Source of the DNA: VGRW01 sp031396695
Lineage (GTDB): Bacteria; Myxococcota_A; UBA9160; SZUA-336
Direction: 5' to 3'
Length of the DNA: 64,000 nucleotides
Assembly (NCBI GenBank): GCA_031396695.1
Contig: JANNLG010000016.1
Span: 1-64,000 of the forward strand
The position numbers were made by a program, and so were the translations under genes. The notes below the pieces were generated by a model. That model had not been told where the DNA came from. It saw nothing but the letters and a program-made list of their open reading frames with translations, and searched no databases. This document shows positions 35,148 through 43,344 of this stretch, piece after piece (position 1 is the stretch's first letter; each line of letters starts with the position of its first letter).

Positions 35148-36185
35148 TCAGTCGAGTCCGAGGCGCTCGACCTCTTCCTCGTCCATGCCCAGGAAGTGGC
35201 CGATCTCGTGCTTCACGGTGATCTGGATCTGCTCGATGAGGTCCGCGTTGTCCTTCGCGATCCGCTCCAGGTTGCGCTTGAACAGGAGGATCCGGTCGGT
35301 GTCGCTGCGCTGAAGCGTTCCGAGCGTCGGGCTCGCGCCCGCCTCGGTCACCGGCACGCCCAGGAACAGGCCGAGCACCTGCGGCGACACGTACTCCTGC
35401 TTCACGAGCTCTTCGCCCGGCAGATCCTCGATGATCACGGGGCAATTCTCGGTGTACTTGAGGATCGGCTCGGGCAAGCCCTTCAGCGCCTGCTCGGCGG
35501 CGGCCTCGAATTCGGCGTCGCCGATCCGGATCGGCAGCGGGTACAGGTCGGGCGAGAGCCGCGCGGCCTTGGCGAACAGTTTCTCGGCCTCTTCCACGTG
35601 ACCGGTGTGCTCCATGACGAGCGCCAGGTGGTAGGTGCTGTGGGCGCAGTCGTGTTCGAGCGCGAGGGCCCGTTCGAGCGACCGGCGGGATTCGGCGTAC
35701 TGACCGATCTCGAACAGCACCTGCCCCTCGAACCCGCGATAGATGCCGACCTCGCCCTGGATCTTGATCGCGCGGCGCAGCAGGAACAGCGCGCCCTCCA
35801 GATCGTCCAGGTAGAACAGGGCCTTGGCCTTCAGGTAGTAGACCTCCGCCTCGATCGGCTTCTCGAGCGCGGTCTGCAGCAGGTCGTCGGCCAGATCGAG
35901 GGCCTCTTCGTACTCCTGGAACTCCTCGATCATGATCTCGATGCGGTTCAGCTGGCCGGGCTGGTAGTCAGCCTCGGCTTCGAGCGCCCGCTCGAACTCC
36001 TGGAGCGCCTCTTCGTGTCGGCCACAGTCCCACAGGAGCTCGCCGCGGCTGTTGTGGGCCTCGGCGCCCTCGGGGTTGGCCTTCAGGGCCTCGTCCAACC
36101 AGGCCAAAGCCTCGTCCGGCTGTCCGTTGGAGGAGGCTTCCATGGCCTGGTCCAGACAATCCCAGTAGCGATCTCGATCGAGCAT
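35148..36185 (-). CDS. TPR protein with C-terminal zincin-type metallopeptidase motif
   Basis: A 345-residue protein with about five TPR units across residues 15-215 (for example AHNSRGELLWDCGRHEEALQ) and a C-terminal domain of the minimal zincin family (PF06262-like) with HEIGHFLGMDEEEVE. That gives the HExxH zinc motif. No signal peptide. ATG 36185 is preceded by AGGGGGC 8 nt upstream, and a TAGAAT with an extended TGC in front lies further up on this strand. The peptidase function is inferred from the motif only. It is the first gene of the glcDEF transcription unit; a possible role is quality control or maturation of the complex. Confidence 0.82.
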   Translation of the reverse strand: MLDRDRYWDCLDQAMEASSNGQPDEALAWLDEALKANPEGAEAHNSRGELLWDCGRHEEALQEFERALEAEADYQPGQLNRIEIMIEEFQEYEEALDLADDLLQTALEKPIEAEVYYLKAKALFYLDDLEGALFLLRRAIKIQGEVGIYRGFEGQVLFEIGQYAESRRSLERALALEHDCAHSTYHLALVMEHTGHVEEAEKLFAKAARLSPDLYPLPIRIGDAEFEAAAEQALKGLPEPILKYTENCPVIIEDLPGEELVKQEYVSPQVLGLFLGVPVTEAGASPTLGTLQRSDTDRILLFKRNLERIAKDNADLIEQIQITVKHEIGHFLGMDEEEVERLGLD

Positions 36186-36330
36186 GTGCTTGCCCCCTGG
36201 ACCGCGCGCGATTCTAGCAAACCACGGACTCGCGGCGCTGGCGACGCCATCGTCGATGGAATCCCGTAACTATTTGATAACATGAGAGAAATTGCATCTC
36301 TCTGAGCGACCCATCGAGCCGCTCGAACGC
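36186..36330. promoter_or_regulatory. AT-rich intergenic region with short hairpin
   Basis: The 145-bp gap contains an unusually AT-rich pocket (36266-36300) with an inverted repeat GAGAGA (36284-36289)/TCTCTC (36297-36302) and a 7-nt loop. It precedes the TPR-zincin/glcDEF run and follows the zinc-ribbon gene on the minus strand. It may hold promoter or terminator functions; neither can be assigned firmly. Confidence 0.35.
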
Positions 36331-37041
36331 TCAGGCGCTGACGGCTGCGGCGGGTACGAGAATGCAGTGACAGCTCGAGCAAGCGTGGACCTCGCCCGCT
36401 CTCACGCGATTCATCACTTCGGGCGGCAGCGTGCGATGACACGCGGAGCAGCCGGCGTGCTCGATGCGCGCGATGCCGTTGCTGCGCGTCTTCAACACGC
36501 GCGAGTACAGCGCTTCGACCCTGGGCCCGAGCGCGACGAGCAGCGCGCCGCGCTCTTCGACGCGCACGGCGTAGCGCTTCTCCACGTCAGCGAGCTGCGC
36601 GCGCAGCTCACCAATTTCCTTGTTGACCTCTTGGTCGGTCTGTCGCGCGCTGGCATCGGCGCTCTTCACGACCTCGCTCGCGCTCTCGATCGTCTCCATT
36701 GCGACCAGGATCTGATCCTCGACCTCGGCGATGCGGGTCGAGTGCGTTTCGATCTCGTGCAGGAGCGTCGTGTATTCCTTGTTGGTCTTCACGACCGCCG
36801 ACTGCGCCTGGAACTTGCCGCGCTTGACGGACAGATCCTGCACCTCGGACTCGTGCGCGCGGCGCTCCTTCTCGGCGGTCTCGAGCCGGGCGCGCGCCTG
36901 GGCGGCGGCGTCGCGGGCGGCCGCGGCACGCGCCTCGCTCGCGGCGATCGCCTGCGGCAGGCGCACTCGCTCGCGTTCGAGCGTCAGAACCGCGGCCTCG
37001 GTCTCGGCGAGCTGCAGCAGGCTCGGATTCGAGGCTTCCAT
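36331..37041 (-). CDS. Coiled-coil zinc-ribbon protein (CT398/DUF164-like)
   Basis: About 236 residues. A long antiparallel coiled coil (residues 5-185) ends in a C4 zinc ribbon: CSACHRTLPP and CSSCHCIL. This is the CT398/DUF164 family, whose chlamydial member binds RpoN; the role elsewhere is unclear. ATG 37041 gives the family-like beginning; a TTG at 37077 would leave only 25 bp to the divergent SDR gene and is less likely. Confidence 0.85.
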   Translation of the reverse strand: MEASNPSLLQLAETEAAVLTLERERVRLPQAIAASEARAAAARDAAAQARARLETAEKERRAHESEVQDLSVKRGKFQAQSAVVKTNKEYTTLLHEIETHSTRIAEVEDQILVAMETIESASEVVKSADASARQTDQEVNKEIGELRAQLADVEKRYAVRVEERGALLVALGPRVEALYSRVLKTRSNGIARIEHAGCSACHRTLPPEVMNRVRAGEVHACSSCHCILVPAAAVSA

Positions 37042-37102
37042 CGCGGCGAAGCTCTCACGTCGCTCCGCGCGGGTCAACCGATTCGACTAGACTCGGGCTC
37101 GC

Positions 37103-37936
37103 ATGGTCGAGCCGCGCAGTACCGCGAAGTTCCCGTTCGCCGCTGATCTGCTCGCGGGACAGGTCGCGCTCGTGACCGGCGGCGGCAGCGGGCTCGGGCG
37201 CGTGATCGCCGAGTCGCTCGCGCGCGCCGGCGCCGACGTGCTGATCGCCGCGCGCCGCGTCGAGCGTTGCGAAGTCGCCGCGAAGGAAATCCACGCCGCC
37301 ACCGGCCGCCGCGTCGAAGCCGCGTTCGTGAACATCCGAGAGCGAGCCGCGGTCGAGGCGCTCGAGGCGCGCGCGCGCGAGCTGTTCGGGCGCGTCGACA
37401 TCGTGATCAACAACGCCGGCGGACAATTCCCTCAACCCGCGCGCGACTTCAAGCCGAAGGGATGGCAGGCGGTGATCGACACCAACCTGACAGGCACCTG
37501 GAACATGACGCAGGTCTTCGGCAACGGGATGCTCGACGGCGCGGGCGGCGTGATCACCAACGTGATCGCCGTGGTCGGGCGGGGTTTTCCCGGCATCGCC
37601 CACACCGCCGCCGCGCGCGCGGGCGTGCTCGAGCTCACGCGCACGCTTGCCTACGAGTGGGGTCCGAAGGTGAGACTGAATTGTGTCGCCCCGGGGCCGG
37701 TTTCGACCGAGGCGTTCCAGACCACCTACGAGCCCGACATTGCGCGCGTGTTCGAGGGCATTCCGCTGGCGCGGTTCGGCACGCGCGAGGAAATCGCGAA
37801 CGCGGTGCTGTTCATCTCGTCACCCGCCGCGAGCTACGTGACGGGCGAGGTGCTGTTCGTCGCCGGCGGCCAACAGAACTACGGTCGCAACCAAGCGCTG
37901 TTCGATCGCCAGCTGGGGAAGAAAGAGAGGGACTGA
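37103..37936 (+). CDS. SDR family oxidoreductase, enoyl-CoA reductase-like
   Basis: A 277-residue SDR with the cofactor motif TGGGSGLGRVIAE and NNAGGQFPQP. In the active-site region it reads GIAHTAAARAGVLELTR, as in peroxisomal trans-2-enoyl-CoA reductase (PECR) and AtuG-like proteins, and the usual YxxxK pair is not present in the standard place. So either a PECR-like enoyl reductase or a diverged dehydrogenase. A TAGACT ends 9 nt before the ATG and no Shine-Dalgarno is seen. The next gene begins 2 nt after the stop. Confidence 0.82.
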   Translation: MVEPRSTAKFPFAADLLAGQVALVTGGGSGLGRVIAESLARAGADVLIAARRVERCEVAAKEIHAATGRRVEAAFVNIRERAAVEALEARARELFGRVDIVINNAGGQFPQPARDFKPKGWQAVIDTNLTGTWNMTQVFGNGMLDGAGGVITNVIAVVGRGFPGIAHTAAARAGVLELTRTLAYEWGPKVRLNCVAPGPVSTEAFQTTYEPDIARVFEGIPLARFGTREEIANAVLFISSPAASYVTGEVLFVAGGQQNYGRNQALFDRQLGKKERD

Positions 37937-37938
37937 GC

Positions 37939-38652
37939 ATGTCGGACGACCGCTACGCGCCGCCTCAGGCGAACCTCACCCGGGCGGCGGACGGCATCCC
38001 GGGTACAGGCAGCTTCGATCTCGGGCTCGCGTTCAACGAGGCGTGGGCGACCACCTGGGCCAACTTCGGTTTGCTGCTCGGTGTCGGCCTGATCGCAACG
38101 CTGCTGATGCTGGCGTCGACGGTCACCGTGGTCGGCATCTTCCTGTTGGTTCCGGTGCTCGCTTGGGGCGTGATCCGCTTCATGCTGAACGTGATCGATG
38201 GGCGAGGCGAGTTCTCGGATCTGTTCAGCGGCTTTCAGGACTACGGCCGCGTGCTGCTGTCGATGTCGATCCTGTTCGTGCTGAGCACGCTGATCAATCT
38301 GCTCGGTCAGTCGCTGAACCTGATCGGAACCGCTTCGGGCGTGTCTGCGCTGGAGGCGATCGGCACGCTCGTGAACCTGGGCTGGACGTTCTTCGTCATG
38401 GCGCGGCTCAACTTCGCGTGGTTCTACGCGGTCGATCAGGGCCTGGGGCCCGTCGAGGCGCTGCAGGCGTCGTGGGACGCCACGTCGGATCTGAAAGGAA
38501 ACTGCGCCGCGCTGATCGTGATGGCGCTGGTGGTGATCCTCATCGGTGTACTGTGTCTGCTCGTCGGCGTGATTCCGGCCGCGATGATCGCGTACCTGTT
38601 GCCCGTTTCGGCCTACCGGCAGATGGCGGGACGGCAAAGCGAGCTTGCATGA
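37939..38652 (+). CDS. Integral membrane protein, unknown function
   Basis: A 237-residue protein with a short polar N-terminus (APPQAN) and about five hydrophobic helices (near 45-75, 110-135, 145-165, 190-220). The DLGLAFNEAWATTWANFG start and the paired helices resemble the DUF975/YciC-like membrane families, but I cannot assign it. It begins 3 nt after the SDR stop. Its last 113 nt overlap, antisense, the 3' end of the lipoprotein gene 38540-41749. Confidence 0.75.
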   Translation: MSDDRYAPPQANLTRAADGIPGTGSFDLGLAFNEAWATTWANFGLLLGVGLIATLLMLASTVTVVGIFLLVPVLAWGVIRFMLNVIDGRGEFSDLFSGFQDYGRVLLSMSILFVLSTLINLLGQSLNLIGTASGVSALEAIGTLVNLGWTFFVMARLNFAWFYAVDQGLGPVEALQASWDATSDLKGNCAALIVMALVVILIGVLCLLVGVIPAAMIAYLLPVSAYRQMAGRQSELA

Positions 38653-41600
38653 ACTCGTACTCCTCGACGAACGCGCGGTCGTCCGAGTACTCACTCGCGG
38701 CGGACTTCGCGACCAGCAGCGCCTGATCGGTCGCGCCCGAGAGCGCTGCGGTCCAGGCGATCCAGAACCACATCGGCTTGTAGTCGACCTGTTCGCGCCA
38801 GATCGCGACCACGCTCTGGAACTGCGAGAGCGTCTGGAAGCGCGAGGCGGTGGCGATCCAGCTCGCGGCGTTCATGCGCATGCGGCGGTCGCTCTCGAGC
38901 TTGATCTCGCGCAGCTCCGCGCGTAGCGCGGGCTCGTCGCCGGACGCGAGCGCGGCGATCAGCCGCACTTCGCGCGCCTCGCGCTCGAAGCCGCGGTGCT
39001 CCAAACCGAGCGCGCGCGCTTCCTCGCGCGCCTGCGCGCTGCGCCGAGCGAGCGCTGCGACGCGCTCGACGTCGAGCGTCGTGCGCTCCTTCGCGAACAG
39101 GCCCGCCAGCTCGCTGGCCCAGAACGTCGGCGAGACGCGCGCGAACGAAAGGTCGCGCTCGATCTGCGCGTCGTCGTCGCCGCGCACCGCGTGGTCGATC
39201 GCGCCGTCGGTCGGCAGCGGGGAGACTTCGATGCGCGCGACGATCTCGCTCGCCCCGAAGCGCGCCTCGTAGTAGCGCGCGACCACCGCGTAGCGCGAGA
39301 GCGGGCTGTCGGACGGATCGAGCTCGCGAAAGGCGAGCTGCGCGATCCATTCCGCGATGCCGGCCTCGATCGTCTCCGCGTCGTCGCTCTCGCCGAGCTC
39401 GCCGTCGCGCGTCGCGAGCAGGAGCGCGATGCCGCTCGCGACGTACCAGCGGATCTGCGCGCGCACCGGCTCGGTCTGCGCGCGCCACAGCTCGAGATCG
39501 ACCTTCTCGCCCTCGAGCGACTCCGCGAGCCGCTCGATCTCGTCGTCGATCACGGGTGTCACCTGGTCCGCCAGGATCTCGAGCGCGAACGCGAGGTCGC
39601 CGCGCTCGACCTGCAGCGCGTCGACGAGCGCGAGCCGCGGATCGAGCAGCGTCGTGCCCTTCGCTTGCTCGAGCGTCGGGATCTGCTGCTCGTCGAGCTC
39701 GCGCGCGAGCGCGCGGCCCTCGTCCGTCCGGCCCGCCTCGAACAGCGCGATCACGCGATCGACCGACATCGAGACTCGCGTCTCGCCCGGCGGCGTGCGC
39801 CGGCTCGCCTCCGCGAGCGCGTCGGCGGCGAGCTCGTACTGGCCCGTGTAGTGGTACAGGCCGGCGAGCTCGGTGTAGTTCGACGCGTCGTCGTCGCCGC
39901 TCGCGATCAGCGCGCGCATCTTCTCGATCGCGCGCTGGTAGGTCTGGAAGTGCCAGTCGCGCTGCACGTCGATCATGGTGCGCGCGTACTGCGGGTCCGC
40001 GAAGATGCGCGAAGACAGGAACCAGCTCGAACGCGTGTTCTCGCCGGAGAAGCGCAACAGCACCTCGAGCTTGGTCAGGTCGAAGAGCTCTCCGCTGCCG
40101 AAGCTCTTGTACGCGAGCTCGAGACTGTCCGAGAGCGTGGCGCCGGGGAACGCGAGCGGCTGCCCGGTCTGCAGCACGTAGGTGAGCCAGGTGCCGTCCT
40201 CGCCCTGCTCCGCCCAAGCCAGCGCGGCATGCGCGGGCAGTCCGATCATGTGCGCGACGCGGCCCTGGCGCGCGGCGATCTCCTGATACAGCTCGGACAA
40301 GTCGTCGCAGTCGCCGCGCAACATGCCGCCCGCTTGCCCCTGCAGCGTCTGCGACGCCGTCTGGTGTACGTCGCCGGAGACCGTGCGCGTGCCGAGCAGC
40401 AGCGGGCGGCGCGGATCCGGGCTGTCGTAGGTGTAGACGAGCAGGTACTGCCCGATCAGGTCGAGGTGCGCGGCGTCCGGCAGCGCGCGCGCCGCCGTGC
40501 GGTAGAACGACTCGGCATCGGATTCGCCGCCGCCCGCGCTCGGGGCGAGCCGGCCGAACGGCGTGATCAGCGCGAGCACGTCGCCGTTCGGCGCCGTGAC
40601 CAGAAGGTGCGGAGGCAGCGCGTCGGGCAGCGCCGCCCACTCCACGCCTACGCCCGTGCTCGGGAACGCGCGGCGCCAGGTCACGGCATCGACGACCAGT
40701 CCCTGTACCGCATCCCAGGCGACGATCCGCTCTGGCCCGTCCCAGAGCTCGGCCGAAGTCCAGCGCGCTGCGTCGCGCAGCGGATCGCTCCCGCGCGGCA
40801 GCCGGACCACGAGCCGCGTAACGGCGGTGCTGGTGTAGTAGGCCGGCGGCGGCGCGAGCCGGGCGTAGCCGACACGCCGCGGTGTGGAGAGCGTCCAGAT
40901 GCGATTTCCGAACGAATCCTCGACCAGCTCCATGCGCGAGCCCGGCCCGTCGAAGCGTGCCAGCGGCAGCATGCGCTCGGCTTGCAGCACCGCGTCGCGC
41001 AGCTCCGCGGTCTGCGCGTGCGGCGCGCCGAGCACCTCGAGCCAGCCGTTGCGCACGAGCCGGCGCGCGAAGCTCGGCGGCACGAAGTCGAGACTCCCCT
41101 GCGCCTCCTGCAGCGCGAGCTGCGCGAGCGTGTCCGCGACGGCCGGCCGGCTCTCGGGCGCGATCGGCGCGCGCGGCAGCACGGCGACCAGCGACCGCAC
41201 CGCGCGCTCGAGCCGCGCTCGACTGGCCTCGTGCGCGGCGCGCGTCGCCTGCGCCAGCGGCTCGCGCGGAACTTCGCGCAGCACGCCTTCGCGCACCACG
41301 TAGAGATCGCGGCCGACCAGATACACGCCGCTGAGCTCCTCCTCGTAGAGCACCAGATCCTCGCCGCGCAGGCCCGCCGCCCGCGCGTGCGCGAGCATCG
41401 CCGGAAGATCCTCGAGCGGCTCCGCGTTCCACTGCGCGAGCAGCCCCCAGCTCGCCCGCAGCTCGCCGATCTCGGTCGCGAGCAAGAGCCAATCGCGCGC
41501 GCGCGCGCGCACGATCTCGTACTCGTGCCCGGAGTCCGCGCGCCAGTAGACACGCCCTTCGCGCAGCACGAGGTCGCTTCGGGCGGGCAGGACGGAGGCG

Positions 41601-41749
41601 ACCTCCGTGCCCTCGACCTCGCGCGGAGGGGGTTCCGCGGGAAGAGCCTCGCTCGCGGAGCGAGGCGCGCCGGCATCGGTATCGCCCGTCTGCGACGTCG
41701 CGCAGGCGGCCAGAAGTACGACGAACGCGAGGACGGCGAGGCGACGCAT
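38540..41749 (-). CDS. Large lipoprotein with transglutaminase-like domain
   Basis: A 1069-residue lipoprotein (lipobox LLAAC). A transglutaminase-like fold is suggested near residues 465-530, with the cysteine in RGDCDDLSELY and a candidate histidine in GLPAHAALAWAE. The C-terminal half is helical TPR-like repeats (YTELAGLYHYTGQYELAADAL). The start ATG 41749 is preceded by a normal intergenic region. The last 113 nt run antisense into the membrane-protein gene, giving a basic, low-complexity tail. Function unknown, but periplasmic protease or scaffold roles fit. Confidence 0.72.
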   Translation of the reverse strand: MRRLAVLAFVVLLAACATSQTGDTDAGAPRSASEALPAEPPPREVEGTEVASVLPARSDLVLREGRVYWRADSGHEYEIVRARARDWLLLATEIGELRASWGLLAQWNAEPLEDLPAMLAHARAAGLRGEDLVLYEEELSGVYLVGRDLYVVREGVLREVPREPLAQATRAAHEASRARLERAVRSLVAVLPRAPIAPESRPAVADTLAQLALQEAQGSLDFVPPSFARRLVRNGWLEVLGAPHAQTAELRDAVLQAERMLPLARFDGPGSRMELVEDSFGNRIWTLSTPRRVGYARLAPPPAYYTSTAVTRLVVRLPRGSDPLRDAARWTSAELWDGPERIVAWDAVQGLVVDAVTWRRAFPSTGVGVEWAALPDALPPHLLVTAPNGDVLALITPFGRLAPSAGGGESDAESFYRTAARALPDAAHLDLIGQYLLVYTYDSPDPRRPLLLGTRTVSGDVHQTASQTLQGQAGGMLRGDCDDLSELYQEIAARQGRVAHMIGLPAHAALAWAEQGEDGTWLTYVLQTGQPLAFPGATLSDSLELAYKSFGSGELFDLTKLEVLLRFSGENTRSSWFLSSRIFADPQYARTMIDVQRDWHFQTYQRAIEKMRALIASGDDDASNYTELAGLYHYTGQYELAADALAEASRRTPPGETRVSMSVDRVIALFEAGRTDEGRALARELDEQQIPTLEQAKGTTLLDPRLALVDALQVERGDLAFALEILADQVTPVIDDEIERLAESLEGEKVDLELWRAQTEPVRAQIRWYVASGIALLLATRDGELGESDDAETIEAGIAEWIAQLAFRELDPSDSPLSRYAVVARYYEARFGASEIVARIEVSPLPTDGAIDHAVRGDDDAQIERDLSFARVSPTFWASELAGLFAKERTTLDVERVAALARRSAQAREEARALGLEHRGFEREAREVRLIAALASGDEPALRAELREIKLESDRRMRMNAASWIATASRFQTLSQFQSVVAIWREQVDYKPMWFWIAWTAALSGATDQALLVAKSAASEYSDDRAFVEEYEFMQARFAVPPSAGRPKRATGTRSSRPESRRRADTVHR

Positions 41750-41823
41750 CGGCTGCGGGTACCTTACCGACTTCGGCTCTTGTAAGCTCCGCGTGCCCGA
41801 TCGACCGGGCCGAAGAGGAGACG

Positions 41824-42090
41824 ATGAAGGCTGCCAACCTGGCGCTCTACCACTTCGACAGCTGCCCCTACTGCGAGCGCGTGCGCGGCGCGCTGCGGCG
41901 GCTCGAGATCGACGTCGAGCTGCGAAACGTGCAGACGGAGCCGAAGTGGCGTCAGGAGCTCGTCTCCGCGACCGGCAAGCAGATGGTGCCGTGCCTGCGC
42001 ATCGAGCAGCCCGGCGGCGCCGCGCGCTGGATGCACGAATCGGCCGACATCATCCGCTACCTCGAGACGGAGATCGCGCCAGGGCGCTGA
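41824..42090 (+). CDS. Glutaredoxin/GST N-terminal domain protein
   Basis: An 88-residue thioredoxin-fold protein with a CPYC redox motif (DSCPYCERV) at residues 14-17, the VPCLRI cis-proline strand and HESADIIRYLE at the end, typical of glutaredoxin-like/GST-N proteins. It would reduce disulfides or mixed glutathione disulfides. ATG 41824 follows a GAAGAGGAG ribosome binding site. Next to a SirB1-like gene in the same direction. Confidence 0.88.
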   Translation: MKAANLALYHFDSCPYCERVRGALRRLEIDVELRNVQTEPKWRQELVSATGKQMVPCLRIEQPGGAARWMHESADIIRYLETEIAPGR

Positions 42091-42110
42091 CCCGCTCGGC
42101 GCGTTCAACC

Positions 42111-42941
42111 ATGTCGGCCGCCTTCGCGCGCGAGCAATTCCTGCGCATCGCGCGGCTGCCCGACGCCTCGATCGACCTGGCCGAAGCGGCGCTCTGGGTC
42201 GCGGCCGAGCAGTACGAGGGACTCGACGTACCGGCCTACCTCGCGCGCCTGGCCGAGTTCGCCGAACGCGCGCGGCCGAGCGTGTCCAGCGCCGACTCGC
42301 TCGAGCAAAGCATCGCCGCGCTGAACCGCTTCCTCTACGACGAGCAGAGCTTTCGCGGCAATCGCAGCGACTACTACGACGCGCGCAACAGCTTCTTGAA
42401 CGAAGTCATCGACCGGCGCACGGGCATTCCGATCACGCTCGCGGTCGTCTACCTGTCGGTCGCGGCGCGGCTCGGCCTGCCCGTGCACGGCGTCGGCTTT
42501 CCCGGTCACTTCCTGGTCAGGTGCGCCGCGCCCGACGAGATCCTGATCGATCCGTTCGAAGGCAAGCTGCTGACGCGCGCGGAGTGCGAGGCGCGCTGGC
42601 TGGCGACGCTCGGTGCGGACACGCCGTTCGACGCGCGTTCACTCGAGCCCGCGCCCGCGCGCCAAACGCTCGCGCGGCTGATCGGGAACTTGAAGCAGAT
42701 CTTCCTGGCGCAGCAGGACTGGCCGCGCGCGCTCGCCTGCGTCGAGCGCATCCTCGTGCTCTCGCCCGACGCGCCGCTCGAGCTGCGCGACCGCGGCTTG
42801 CTCTACGCACGGCTCGAGTGCTTCGCCGCCGCGACGGCCGACCTGCAGCACTTCCTCGCGCTCGCGCCCGACGATCCGACCGCCGCCGGCGTGCGCCAAC
42901 AGCTCGTCGAGCTGATGCGCACGTCGCCTCCGCTGAACTGA
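42111..42941 (+). CDS. SirB1-family transglutaminase-like/TPR protein
   Basis: A 276-residue protein of the SirB1/YchA type. The transglutaminase-like region has NSFLNEVIDRRTGIPITLAVVYL, PVHGVGFPGHFLVR and DPFEGKLLTRAE; the segment after residue 180 is a TPR pair (LERILVLSPDAPLELRDRGLLY). In this family the catalytic cysteine is usually replaced, so it is likely a non-enzymatic scaffold; I see no clear Cys in the usual place. ATG 42111, 20 bp after the glutaredoxin stop. Confidence 0.85.
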   Translation: MSAAFAREQFLRIARLPDASIDLAEAALWVAAEQYEGLDVPAYLARLAEFAERARPSVSSADSLEQSIAALNRFLYDEQSFRGNRSDYYDARNSFLNEVIDRRTGIPITLAVVYLSVAARLGLPVHGVGFPGHFLVRCAAPDEILIDPFEGKLLTRAECEARWLATLGADTPFDARSLEPAPARQTLARLIGNLKQIFLAQQDWPRALACVERILVLSPDAPLELRDRGLLYARLECFAAATADLQHFLALAPDDPTAAGVRQQLVELMRTSPPLN

Positions 42942-42977
42942 CTTGCGGAGCCCGGCGCGCGCGCCGGGTCCCGCCAG

Positions 42978-43343
42978 TCATGACCGACCGCGGAAGCGCT
43001 CCAGATCGCGGCGCTCGCGCTTGGTCGGGCGCCCCGCGCCCGGATCGCGCTGCGGCATGCGCACGCGCTTGGGCTTGGGCACGGGGGCCGGCGAATGGTC
43101 GACGAAGAGCTCTCGCGCAAGAGCGGGCGAAAGCCGCTTCTCGGCGAGCGCCTTCACCTCGAGAATCCGCGGACCGCCCTCCGTGTGCGCGTTCACGCGA
43201 TCACCGACTCGAAGCCCGTAGTGCGGCTTCACGCGGTCGTCGTTCACGCGCACCAATCCCCCGACGCACGCCTGTGTAGCCTGCGTGCGCGACTTGTAGA
43301 CCCGCGCCGCGCACAACCAGCGATCGATCCGCACGCTCTCCAT
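42978..43343 (-). CDS. S4-domain RNA-binding protein (Hsp15-like)
   Basis: A 121-residue protein starting at ATG 43343, 1 nt after the upstream TGA. The S4 fold is seen as RIDRWLCAARVYKSRTQATQACVGGLVRVND and KPHYGLRVGDRV in separate strands, and the tail is basic (PKPKRVRMPQRDPG...KRERRDLERF). Hsp15/RqcP-like proteins bind nascent-chain-blocked 50S subunits. It is the downstream partner of the SulP transporter gene. Confidence 0.87.
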   Translation of the reverse strand: MESVRIDRWLCAARVYKSRTQATQACVGGLVRVNDDRVKPHYGLRVGDRVNAHTEGGPRILEVKALAEKRLSPALARELFVDHSPAPVPKPKRVRMPQRDPGAGRPTKRERRDLERFRGRS

Positions 43344-43344
43344 C

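Noticed and set aside
38691..41837. Second, 1048-codon minus-strand frame overlapping the large lipoprotein gene
   Set aside because: Arg/Ala-rich shadow; the other frame has a lipobox and sensible composition.
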